Shown here: positions 25,374 through 32,206 of the stretch, piece by piece
How positions within the stretch are numbered: position 1 is the stretch's first letter
How the letters are laid out: the number at the start of each line of letters is the position of its first letter
Assembly (NCBI GenBank): GCA_050260275.1
Contig: JBLNBX010000226.1
Coordinates: 1-50,617, forward strand
Reading direction: 5' to 3'
DNA from: DATMXS01 sp050260275
GTDB lineage: Bacteria; Acidobacteriota; Terriglobia; Bryobacterales; Bryobacteraceae
Length of the DNA: 50,617 nt
Position numbers and translations under genes: made by a program
The notes under the pieces: model-generated
What the model saw: the letters and a program-made list of their open reading frames with translations, nothing else
Databases searched by the model: none
Told to the model about the DNA's origin: nothing

Positions 25374-27203
25374 TTACCTCGGCAGGCTCATCGCCTGTAC
25401 TGGGTCGAGGCGGCAGATGCGGCTGTAGAGTTTCTGCTTCTCCTCCTGGCTTCCCTCCACTCCATCCAGGGCGTGGTAGAGCAGCGTAAGGGCGTGGGCG
25501 ATGGTTTCGGGCGCTTCCCAGCTTTCAAGATCCCGCCGGTCGATCTCCGCCGCGATGCCTTCGAGGATAGAACGGGCGATTTCCGCCTGATTGGCGCCCA
25601 GGCACATCTGCGCGAGCTGGATTCTGCGCTGGAAGCGCGCGCGCCCGCTGCCGGTGAGAGCAGCTTCGCGGCTGAGGATCTCGATCGCGCCGCGCACGTC
25701 GCCGGCCTGCATGGCTTGCATGGCGCGTTCCTGCGCGTCTGGGGGCCGCTCGGACGCATCGCCTTCGGCGGCCTCCTGCGGCTCCGGCTCGCTCGTCAGC
25801 CACGCGGTTGCTTCGGCAGCGGCCGGGGCCGCCGGCGGAGCAACCTGCTCCTGAATCCACTGCCGCGTCTCCGCGTTCGCAGTGGGCGTGTCGTCCACCA
25901 GGCTGGCGTCGATCAGCCCGGGTATTTCCGCCAGCAGCGCGCGCAGCCCGCTCTTGATGGCTGTGGAAACCGCGTAATATCCGAGGTAGTCGCAGCACTG
26001 GACCGCGTAGCGGTGAACGTCCAGCCAGGCGCGCCCGCACGGCTCTACGATGGCGTTTTCTGCGGCCTCGAGCGCCTCCTGGTAGCTGCCTTCGTTGAAC
26101 AGACGCTTGATCTCCTGGCGAACCTCGGTCGGTGGTGCTTCGAACAGCGACGGGTCCGGCTCCGGCGCGCCGGCCAGCAACTCGCCCCACCTGAACGCTC
26201 GCACGAGCATGTATCCGGAGGGTCCGTAGGCGTCGTTCTGGCGCAGCCAGGCCGCGGTGCTGGCAACGCGCGCGAGCGCGTCGTCGCGATCGGCCGGCTC
26301 CGGCGCGAGCGGGCCTCTGGCGCGCGGCTTCGGCGCGCGCGCGGGCGCCGCTGCTGCTGCCGCGTACCCATCGGCGCTTTCGCCCCACGAATCTCCCGAG
26401 GACTCGGCGGGCGCTTCCTCCTCCTGCGCCGGCTCTTCCTCGTCCGGTTCCTGCTGCCGCTTCTTGGCGAGCAGAACGTGCACGACCTGCTTTGCTTCCT
26501 CCAGGCTTTTCCTCAGCCCGTTCAGGTTTGGAGACAGGTCGCCGAATTTTTCGTCGCAGAACGAACCCAGCTCCGATATCGACTCCAGGCAGGCGTCGAT
26601 CTGCGCCATGCGCTCTTCGTAAAACGCCTTGGGCGTCTCGTCTACCGCCTGGTCGAACTCCTCGGGCGTGAGCTTGCCTTCGCTGATCGCGATGGACCGC
26701 GCTTCGGCTTTGGCGGTATCTGTTTCGTACGGCACCGCGCGGGAGTCGCGATAGGCGCGCAGGTCCAGCCCCGAGCGCGTTATCGGCACGAGCCGCACCG
26801 AGTCGTCCAGGCGCGAGCCGATCCATTCGAGCGGCACCGCGCGCATCTCGAGGTCGCCGTCCTCGATCTCGGGGTACAGAGTATCCCAGAAGTTCTCGAG
26901 CAGGCCCCGGATGAGGCCCAGCGAGGCGTGGAGCCCGCTGAAGCCCTCGCGCCGGAGCATGGCCTCGGTCAGCCAGGCGGCGATTTGCAGGTCCTTGCTC
27001 TTGGTGGCGAGCGCCTCGCTCGCGAGCTTCACCACGAGCGGCCAGTCGGCCTTCTTGCGCTCGCGCTGCCACTCGCCCTGGGGGATGTCCTCTTCTTCGC
27101 GCCGCGCTTCCTTGATCTGATCGTAGATGGGCGCGTACCGCAGGCTTTCGCCGCTCGGGTTGTCACCCGGGATTGGGTTGAGCAGGTCGTCCCTGAGAGG
27201 CAT
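25374..27203 (-). CDS. tssA: T6SS cap/assembly protein TssA
   Basis: The 609-residue protein starts with the ImpA-N signature (NPIPGDNPSGESLRYAPIYD, then IKEARREEEDIPQGEW), WPLVVKLASEALATKSKDLQ and FWDTLYPEIEDGDLEMR. The middle is acidic and low in complexity (about 265-310). The C-terminal part (about 500-609) is helical and like that of long TssA proteins (FQRRIQLAQMCLGANQAEIA, LLYHALDGVEGSQEEKQKLY). TssA recruits tail parts and guides sheath polymerisation. It begins 9 bases after the tagJ stop and ends 3 bases before tssE, so it is clearly within one operon. Confidence 0.93.
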   Translation of the reverse strand: MPLRDDLLNPIPGDNPSGESLRYAPIYDQIKEARREEEDIPQGEWQRERKKADWPLVVKLASEALATKSKDLQIAAWLTEAMLRREGFSGLHASLGLIRGLLENFWDTLYPEIEDGDLEMRAVPLEWIGSRLDDSVRLVPITRSGLDLRAYRDSRAVPYETDTAKAEARSIAISEGKLTPEEFDQAVDETPKAFYEERMAQIDACLESISELGSFCDEKFGDLSPNLNGLRKSLEEAKQVVHVLLAKKRQQEPDEEEPAQEEEAPAESSGDSWGESADGYAAAAAAPARAPKPRARGPLAPEPADRDDALARVASTAAWLRQNDAYGPSGYMLVRAFRWGELLAGAPEPDPSLFEAPPTEVRQEIKRLFNEGSYQEALEAAENAIVEPCGRAWLDVHRYAVQCCDYLGYYAVSTAIKSGLRALLAEIPGLIDASLVDDTPTANAETRQWIQEQVAPPAAPAAAEATAWLTSEPEPQEAAEGDASERPPDAQERAMQAMQAGDVRGAIEILSREAALTGSGRARFQRRIQLAQMCLGANQAEIARSILEGIAAEIDRRDLESWEAPETIAHALTLLYHALDGVEGSQEEKQKLYSRICRLDPVQAMSLPR

Positions 27204-27212
27204 CTGCTTCCG

Positions 27213-27938
27213 TTAGGCCTCCGCGGCCGCCGCGGCCGGCTGTATCATCAGCTCGCGAACCTCCAGAAGCGGAACCTCCTCGCCGTCCACCAGCAGCATC
27301 TTCTGTCCGAATGGAATCTCGTTCCCGTTTTCGTCGAGCTCCCAAACCGTCTCGCGCCCCAGGCGGACCGCATCCTCGGGATGCTGCGACGTGAGCGGTG
27401 AAAGCGCGGGAATCAGCACCTCGCCCAGTTCCTGGCCTTTGAACGCCGGCCCGGTTCTGAGCATGGCCGGAATCCACAGCAGGTCGCGGAGTCGCCTGGG
27501 CGGCTGCATGCGCAGCGACGCTATGTGCGCGAACGGGATCCAGATGTACGACCCCGCGGCGAACGTCTCCAGGCGCGCGCCGATGCGCGGATCCGCATCG
27601 GTGAGCGACTCGAACGGCTTGCCATTGAGCGTGCCCGTGAACGGAGGCGTGGGCGCCGCCGCCAGCGCGGACTGTTCGTTACGGGCAAACGTCTCCTGCC
27701 GCGCGCGCTCGCCGTGCAGCACGCCGCGATAGAGCAGGGCGCCTAACCCGGTGTTCGGACCCGACTCCGAAAGCACGTGCAGGTGCTTCTCGGCGCGGTC
27801 GTAGTCGCCGGCGAAGCACAGCAACTCGAACAGGAACGTTCGGCGCCGTGCGTCAGTGGGGTTGTCGCGAACCTCGGCGGCTATCGCCTGGACGGCCTCG
27901 GTGAGTCTTCCTGCCTGTAACAGTTCTCGAGCGTTCAT
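27213..27938 (-). CDS. tagJ: ImpE/TagJ T6SS accessory protein
   Basis: The 241-residue protein has TPR-like N-terminal helices (RELLQAGRLTEAVQAIAAEV, RTFLFELLCFAGDYDRAEKH) and the ImpE-type C-terminal half (WIPFAHIASLRMQPPRRLRD, LLWIPAMLRTG, LIPALSPLTSQHPEDAVRLG). In Pseudomonas H1-T6SS, TagJ binds ClpV and the sheath protein TssB and tunes sheath disassembly. This matches its place in an operon with clpV. It follows hcp after a 92-base gap holding a GC stem-loop. Confidence 0.9.
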   Translation of the reverse strand: MNARELLQAGRLTEAVQAIAAEVRDNPTDARRRTFLFELLCFAGDYDRAEKHLHVLSESGPNTGLGALLYRGVLHGERARQETFARNEQSALAAAPTPPFTGTLNGKPFESLTDADPRIGARLETFAAGSYIWIPFAHIASLRMQPPRRLRDLLWIPAMLRTGPAFKGQELGEVLIPALSPLTSQHPEDAVRLGRETVWELDENGNEIPFGQKMLLVDGEEVPLLEVRELMIQPAAAAAEA

Positions 27939-27981
27939 CTGGCGGCCTCACAACCATCTATCGCTTCTGCCAAACAGGCGG

Positions 27982-28014
27982 GCCGCGGCGGCGGTTTTTC
28001 CCACACGCCGCGGC
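27982..28014 (-). other. GC stem-loop between hcp and tagJ
   Basis: Arms GCCGCGGCG and CGCCGCGGC (9 perfect pairs) surround a 15-base loop. It begins 17 bases past the hcp stop in the direction of transcription. It has no T-run, so partial terminator or mRNA-stabilising hairpin is more likely than a classical terminator. Confidence 0.5.
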
Positions 28015-28030
28015 GCCCCGCTGCAGAGGG

Positions 28031-28519
28031 CTAGCCGCCCTTCTGCGCCTTCATGTCGTAGAACGTCTTGATGGAGCCGCCGAGCGTGCCGTCCGGCTTC
28101 TGCTCTTTATAGTCGAACTCCACCTTGGCGAAGTTGAGCGCGATCTGGTCCATGGGGATCACGCCTCCGCCGCCCGCGCCGTTGGTCTGGTAGGAGGAAA
28201 CAATCAGGTCCGAGAACGTAACCTTCAGGTACTCCTGCTGCTCCTTGCCGGCCTTGCGGCACACGAGGACGGCGGACTTGATGTGGCTGCCGGTCGCGCA
28301 CGCAAGCATCAGCTTCGGGCTGGCCTTGTTCACGCGCATCGTGAAGTTGAAGTCCTGCATCTGGACCCGGCCTGCGCCCATGCCGCCGCCGTGCGATGCA
28401 GTACCCATGTTCACTGCGCCCCAGGAGAACGACTCGACCTCAATCTCGTTCTTGTGCTTCGAGTCCTGGCTCTCCCCGTCGATTCCTTCGATCTTGAGGA
28501 AATAATCAACCAACGCCAT
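28031..28519 (-). CDS. hcp: T6SS tube protein Hcp (TssD)
   Basis: The 162-residue protein is a full-length Hcp: start ALVDYFLKIEGIDGES, then KNEIEVESFSWGAVN, GAGRVQMQDFNFTMRVNKAS, LMLACATGSHIKSAVLVCRK, the VTFSDLIVSSYQTNG strand and the family C-terminus FAKVEFDYKEQKPDG. Hexameric rings stack into the tube carrying VgrG and are exported with effectors. It has a good ribosome site (GAGGAG about 8 bases upstream) and is separated from tssC by 101 bases and from tagJ by 92 bases, each gap holding a stem-loop. This suggests separately tuned mRNA levels, as expected for a tube protein needed in excess. Confidence 0.97.
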   Translation of the reverse strand: MALVDYFLKIEGIDGESQDSKHKNEIEVESFSWGAVNMGTASHGGGMGAGRVQMQDFNFTMRVNKASPKLMLACATGSHIKSAVLVCRKAGKEQQEYLKVTFSDLIVSSYQTNGAGGGGVIPMDQIALNFAKVEFDYKEQKPDGTLGGSIKTFYDMKAQKGG

Positions 28520-28583
28520 GCAGTAGCTCCTCTCGTCTAGCGATCATCCATGCGGAGGTCCGAGCCGGACGCCCGCACGCGCT

Positions 28584-28607
28584 CGCGGCCGGCTGTATCT
28601 GGCCGCG
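28584..28607 (-). other. GC stem-loop between tssC and hcp
   Basis: Arms CGCGGCC and GGCCGCG (7 perfect pairs) surround a 10-base loop, 13 bases after the tssC stop. There is no T-run. Together with the stem-loop at 27982-28014 it brackets hcp. Confidence 0.45.
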
Positions 28608-28620
28608 TTGCTCAAACGTG

Positions 28621-30111
28621 TTAACCGCGGGCCGACGGCGGAAGATCCGCCACCAGGCGCAGCGAAACCGTGAGTTCGTCGAGCTGGAAGTGGGGCCGCA
28701 GGAACGCGACAGCCCGGTAGCAGCCCGGCTTTCCCGGAATTTCGGCGACTTCAACGCGAGCCTCGCGCAGCGGATACTGCGCCTTCACCAGCGGGCTGGC
28801 GCTGTCGTCTTCCGTAACGTACTGCATGATCCACTGGTTGAGGAACCGCTCGCAGTCGGTGCGCGACATGAAGCTGCCCACCTTGTCGCGCATGATGGTC
28901 TTCATGTAGTGCGCGAAACGGCACACCGCCAGCAGGTAGGGCAACTGGGCCGACAGCCGCGCGTTCGCGTTCGCAGCCTCGCTGTCGTACATCTTCGGCT
29001 TCTGGGCCGATTGCGCGCTGAAGAACGCCGCGTAGTCCGTCCCCTTGCAGTGGACCAGCGGGATGAATCCCAGGTCCGCGAGCTCCTTCTCGCGCCGGTC
29101 GGTGATGGCGACCTCGGTGGGGCACTTCATGGCCACATCGCCTTCGTCGGTGCGGAAGGTGTGCGTCGGAAGACCCTCGACCAGTCCGCCGCCCTCGACG
29201 CCCCGGATGGAAGCGCACCAGCCGTAGGCGGCGAACGACTGAGTCAGCCGCGCGCCGAGCGCGTAAGCGGCGTTGCCCCACAGATACTTGGAGTGGTCCG
29301 TGCCGTCAACGCCCTCCTCGTAGTTGAAGCCTTCCACCGGCTTGGTTTCCTTGCCGTAGGGCAGGCGCGACAGCACGTGCGGAACGCACAGCCCGACGTA
29401 GCGGGAATCCTCGCTCTGCCGGAAGCTCTTCCACTTTGCGTACTCGGTGCTGTCGAAAATCTTCGCAAGGTCGCGAGGCGCATCGAGCGACGTGAAACTC
29501 TCCAGCCCGAACATCTCCGGGCTGGCGGCCGTAAGGAACGGCGCGTGCGCGGCCGCGGCCACCTGCGCCATCTTCTCCAGCAACTCCACGTCTTCGGGGT
29601 GCTTGCCGAACTCGTAGTCGCCGATAAGGGCGCCGAACGGCTCGCCGCCGAAAACTCCGAACTCTTCCTCGTAGACCTTCTTGAACGTGGCGCTCTGATC
29701 GAACTCCGGCGCCCGCTGCAAGTCGCGCAGAAGCTCTTTCTTGCTGACGTTGAGCACGCGTATCTTCAACATCGGGCCCGTTTCCGACTGGTCGAGCAGG
29801 TACTTGAGCCCGCGCCAGGTCGCTTCGAGCTTCTGGAACGACGGGTGGTGCAGAATCTCGTTCAACTGAATCGAGAGCAGGTGATCGATCTGCGCGATCC
29901 GGGCGTTGATCATCGCCTCGGTGTCGCGCGAAAGCGTCATCGAGCCCTCGAGCACCTGATTGACGAACTCCTTGATCAGCGCCTTGCCGCGCTCTTTGCC
30001 CGCGGGATCCTTGGCGAGGCGCCCTTCCTCAACGATCTGGTCGAGCAAACTGGTCTCGACCACCTGTTCCTGTGCCTGCTTCGGGGCAGCGGCGCTCTGC
30101 TGTTCGCTCAT
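28621..30111 (-). CDS. tssC: T6SS contractile sheath large subunit TssC
   Basis: The 496-residue protein is typical TssC/VipB. It has MINARIAQIDHLLSIQLNEI, HHPSFQKLEATWRGLKYLLD, LKIRVLNVSKKELLRDLQRA, FGALIGDYEFGKHPEDVELL, VLSRLPYGKETKPV, FRFAHYMKTIMRD-like CRFAHYMKTIMRDKVGSFMS and RVEVAEIPGKPGCYRAVAFL near the end. It polymerises with TssB into the sheath around Hcp. It overlaps the tssB stop by 4 bases (ATGA), so the two subunits are translationally coupled. Confidence 0.97.
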   Translation of the reverse strand: MSEQQSAAAPKQAQEQVVETSLLDQIVEEGRLAKDPAGKERGKALIKEFVNQVLEGSMTLSRDTEAMINARIAQIDHLLSIQLNEILHHPSFQKLEATWRGLKYLLDQSETGPMLKIRVLNVSKKELLRDLQRAPEFDQSATFKKVYEEEFGVFGGEPFGALIGDYEFGKHPEDVELLEKMAQVAAAAHAPFLTAASPEMFGLESFTSLDAPRDLAKIFDSTEYAKWKSFRQSEDSRYVGLCVPHVLSRLPYGKETKPVEGFNYEEGVDGTDHSKYLWGNAAYALGARLTQSFAAYGWCASIRGVEGGGLVEGLPTHTFRTDEGDVAMKCPTEVAITDRREKELADLGFIPLVHCKGTDYAAFFSAQSAQKPKMYDSEAANANARLSAQLPYLLAVCRFAHYMKTIMRDKVGSFMSRTDCERFLNQWIMQYVTEDDSASPLVKAQYPLREARVEVAEIPGKPGCYRAVAFLRPHFQLDELTVSLRLVADLPPSARG

Positions 30112-30629
30112 TGCTGGCCCTCCTCACCCTTCAGCTCGGCGCGGAGCTTGTCCATTTTTTCGCTATTCCGGACCACGTCCTGGAGCACCTCATCGAGCTT
30201 TTCATTGCTTTGCAGCGTGCCCCGGAGGTCCGATAGTTTGGTCCGGAGGTCGAGCAGCTCGCGCAGCGGCTTCACCTGCCGCGCAACCTGCTCCGGCTCG
30301 AAGTCCTGGAGGCTCTTGAAGCGAAGGTCAACCTTGAGCTGGCCTGCTTCGGGATCCTCGCTGAGCTTGTTCTCGACGGAGAACGAGAGGTGGGGTTTCA
30401 TGGCTTCGAGGACGCTGTCGAAGTTATCGGGATTCACTTCGACGAACTTGCGGTCCTTGAGCCGCGGCAGAGGGGCCTCAGGCTGGCCAGTGAAATCCGC
30501 CAGAACGCCCATGACAAAGGGCAGTTCCTTGACTTCGATGGCATCGCCTACTTCAACATCGTACGTGATGTGGACGCGCGGAGGCCTCACTCGCTCGAGT
30601 TTCTTTTGAACGCCTTCTCCTTTTGCCAT
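30108..30629 (-). CDS. tssB: T6SS contractile sheath small subunit TssB
   Basis: The 173-residue protein has the TssB/VipA signature: QKKLERVRPPRVHITYDVEV, KELPFVMGVLADFTGQPE, LKDRKFVEVNPDNFDSVLEA, LKVDLRFKSLQDFEPEQVA and a C-terminal helix with DELRAEL-like DKLRAELKGEE that ClpV and TagJ act on in other systems. ATG at 30629 is preferred over an ATG at 30659 because the conserved part starts at once and GGGAG stands 5-6 bases upstream. It is the first gene of the minus arm, facing the divergent control region shared with tssK1. Confidence 0.95.
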   Translation of the reverse strand: MAKGEGVQKKLERVRPPRVHITYDVEVGDAIEVKELPFVMGVLADFTGQPEAPLPRLKDRKFVEVNPDNFDSVLEAMKPHLSFSVENKLSEDPEAGQLKVDLRFKSLQDFEPEQVARQVKPLRELLDLRTKLSDLRGTLQSNEKLDEVLQDVVRNSEKMDKLRAELKGEEGQQ

Positions 30630-30805
30630 TTGCGCTCCCTTGCACTGGACTGGGCCCAAAGCGGACCCATTTGTTGCGCCAGTCTAGCAGAAACACGGGC
30701 AACGTATCGTATTCTGCATCACAGTCGGGTTTTTTTCCATAGCGGATCCCTGGAAATACGCAGTAAACTTTACGGTTACTGGCATTCCTGGTACTTTGAT
30801 AGGCG
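30630..30805. promoter_or_regulatory. Divergent control region between tssB and tssK1
   Basis: The 176 bases must hold promoters for both T6SS arms. The sequence is clearly less GC-rich than its surroundings, with a T7 run at about 30730-30736. An imperfect palindrome AGTAA-N9-TTACT (30762-30780) lies 26 bases upstream of tssK1. A weak sigma-70-like pair TTTACG and TACTTT, 17 bases apart, could serve tssK1. No sigma-54 GG-N10-GC pair fits. All motif assignments are tentative. Confidence 0.5.
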
Positions 30806-32155
30806 ATGAAACGGCTGCAACCGGTCATCTGGGCCAAGGGGACGTTCCTGACGCCGCAGCACCTGCAGATTCAGGACCGTTACATAGAGAGCACCCTCGG
30901 GTTCAGTCTTAACGCTCTGAATTACCGGCCCTGGGGTTTCAGCAGGCTCCAGATAGACCAGGCCGCGCTCGCGGGCGGTTTCTTCGCGATCGCGTCTTGT
31001 ACGGGCCTGTTTCCGGACGGGCTGCCCTTCGATATCCCCGATTCCGATGCCGCGCCGCCTCCAAAGCCGCTCGCCACGTACTTTGAGGAGAACGACACCA
31101 TCGAGATATACCTCGCTATCCCGCCCTATCGGGAGCGCGGCCTGAACGTCTCCGCAGACCGGCAGGGCGCCGATACGCGGTTTATCGCCGAGGTGGTAGT
31201 CGTTCGCGACGAGAACTCGGGGGTGACCGAGCGGCCCATCCAGCTTGCCCGCAAGAACTTACGGTTTCTCGCCGGGAGCGAGAACCGCGAGGGGGTTACC
31301 TCCATGCGGGTAGCCAGGGTAAGACGCACCCCTGCCGGCACGCTCCAGTTGGATCCCCGCTTCGTGCCGCCGCTCCTGGATATCGGCGCGAATGAATATC
31401 TCGTAGCTATAGCCCGACGCCTGGTCGAGATACTCGCAGCCAAGAGCAGCACGCTAGCCGGCATGCGCCGCCAGAAAAACCAGACACTCGCGGATTTTAC
31501 ATCCGCGGACATTGCTAACTTTTGGCTGCTATATACAGTTAACACTCACCTGCCGCTGCTAAGGCATATCTTCGAGAGTCGTAAGGGACATCCGGAAAAT
31601 CTGTACTCGTTGATGCTGTCGCTGGCGGGTGCGCTTACCACGTTCTCGCTGAAGATCGCCCCGCGCGACCTTCCTATCTACGATCACGAGGATCTCGAAA
31701 CCTGTTTTACGGACCTGGACGAGAAACTGAGGTTTCTGCTCGAGACCGTGGTGCCGAGCAACTTCGTCGCGCTTCCGCTGAAGCTGGTGCAGCCATTCAT
31801 CTACGCGACGGCGCTCGCAGATGACAAGTACCTGCGGGATACCCGGATGTACCTGGCCATCAGTGCCGAAATGAGCGAGGCGGAGCTCATCAACCGCACG
31901 CCTCAGCTCATTAAAATATGTTCAGCAACACACATCGAGCATCTCGTCAGGCAGGCGTTGCCCGGACTCGCGCTCACGCACGTCGCGCGTCCGCCCAGCT
32001 CGATCCCGATGAAGCTGAATTACCAGTACTTCTCGATAAGTCAATCCGGGCTGGCGTGGGAAGCCGTGCAGCGGGCGCGGAACCTCGCGGCTTACATCCC
32101 TGCGGAGTTCCCCAACCCGCAGGCGGAGCTGGTGATCCTGCTGCCCCACGCGTAG
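30806..32155 (+). CDS. tssK: T6SS baseplate protein TssK, copy 1
   Basis: The 449-residue protein has the TssK pattern: VIWAKGTFLTPQHLQIQDRY, YRPWGFSRLQID, CTGLFPDGLPFDIPDSD, FIAEVVVVRDENSG, the DPRFVPPLLDI strand, VNTHLPLLRHIFESRKGHPE and, at the end, YFSISQSGLAWEAVQRARN and YIPAEFPNPQAELVILLP. TssK trimers join the baseplate to the TssM/TssL membrane complex. It is transcribed alone on the plus strand, with a convergent gene following after 51 bases. A second, clearly related TssK is encoded at 34248. Where the two align (for example TPQHLQIQDRY against GPHHFQAQSRY), both keep family residues, so neither looks decayed. Confidence 0.95.
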   Translation: MKRLQPVIWAKGTFLTPQHLQIQDRYIESTLGFSLNALNYRPWGFSRLQIDQAALAGGFFAIASCTGLFPDGLPFDIPDSDAAPPPKPLATYFEENDTIEIYLAIPPYRERGLNVSADRQGADTRFIAEVVVVRDENSGVTERPIQLARKNLRFLAGSENREGVTSMRVARVRRTPAGTLQLDPRFVPPLLDIGANEYLVAIARRLVEILAAKSSTLAGMRRQKNQTLADFTSADIANFWLLYTVNTHLPLLRHIFESRKGHPENLYSLMLSLAGALTTFSLKIAPRDLPIYDHEDLETCFTDLDEKLRFLLETVVPSNFVALPLKLVQPFIYATALADDKYLRDTRMYLAISAEMSEAELINRTPQLIKICSATHIEHLVRQALPGLALTHVARPPSSIPMKLNYQYFSISQSGLAWEAVQRARNLAAYIPAEFPNPQAELVILLPHA

Positions 32156-32172
32156 GCTTGTCCGGCCGGCGC

Positions 32173-32188
32173 CGGGGCTGATGCCCCG
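32173..32188. terminator. Hairpin between convergent tssK1 and proline-rich gene
   Basis: CGGGGC-TGAT-GCCCCG lies 18 bases after the tssK1 stop, in the 51-base convergent gap. It resembles the other short tetraloop palindromes of the window. A bidirectional terminator is likely. Confidence 0.5.
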
Positions 32189-32206
32189 AGGGCTTGGGCC
32201 ATCTGC

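Noticed and set aside
25164..27401. Long plus-strand reading frame of 745 codons over tssA and tssE
   Set aside because: It is antisense to well-conserved T6SS genes, its product is rich in Arg/Leu/Val/Gly with no motif, and it exists only because of high GC.
28618..30609. Plus-strand frame of 663 codons over tssC and tssB
   Set aside because: It is the mirror of conserved sheath genes, with composition typical of an antisense shadow.
30781..30800. Possible sigma-54 promoter (TGGCA...TTTGA) before tssK1
   Set aside because: The second element is not GC at the required 10-base spacing, so it does not meet the -24/-12 rule.
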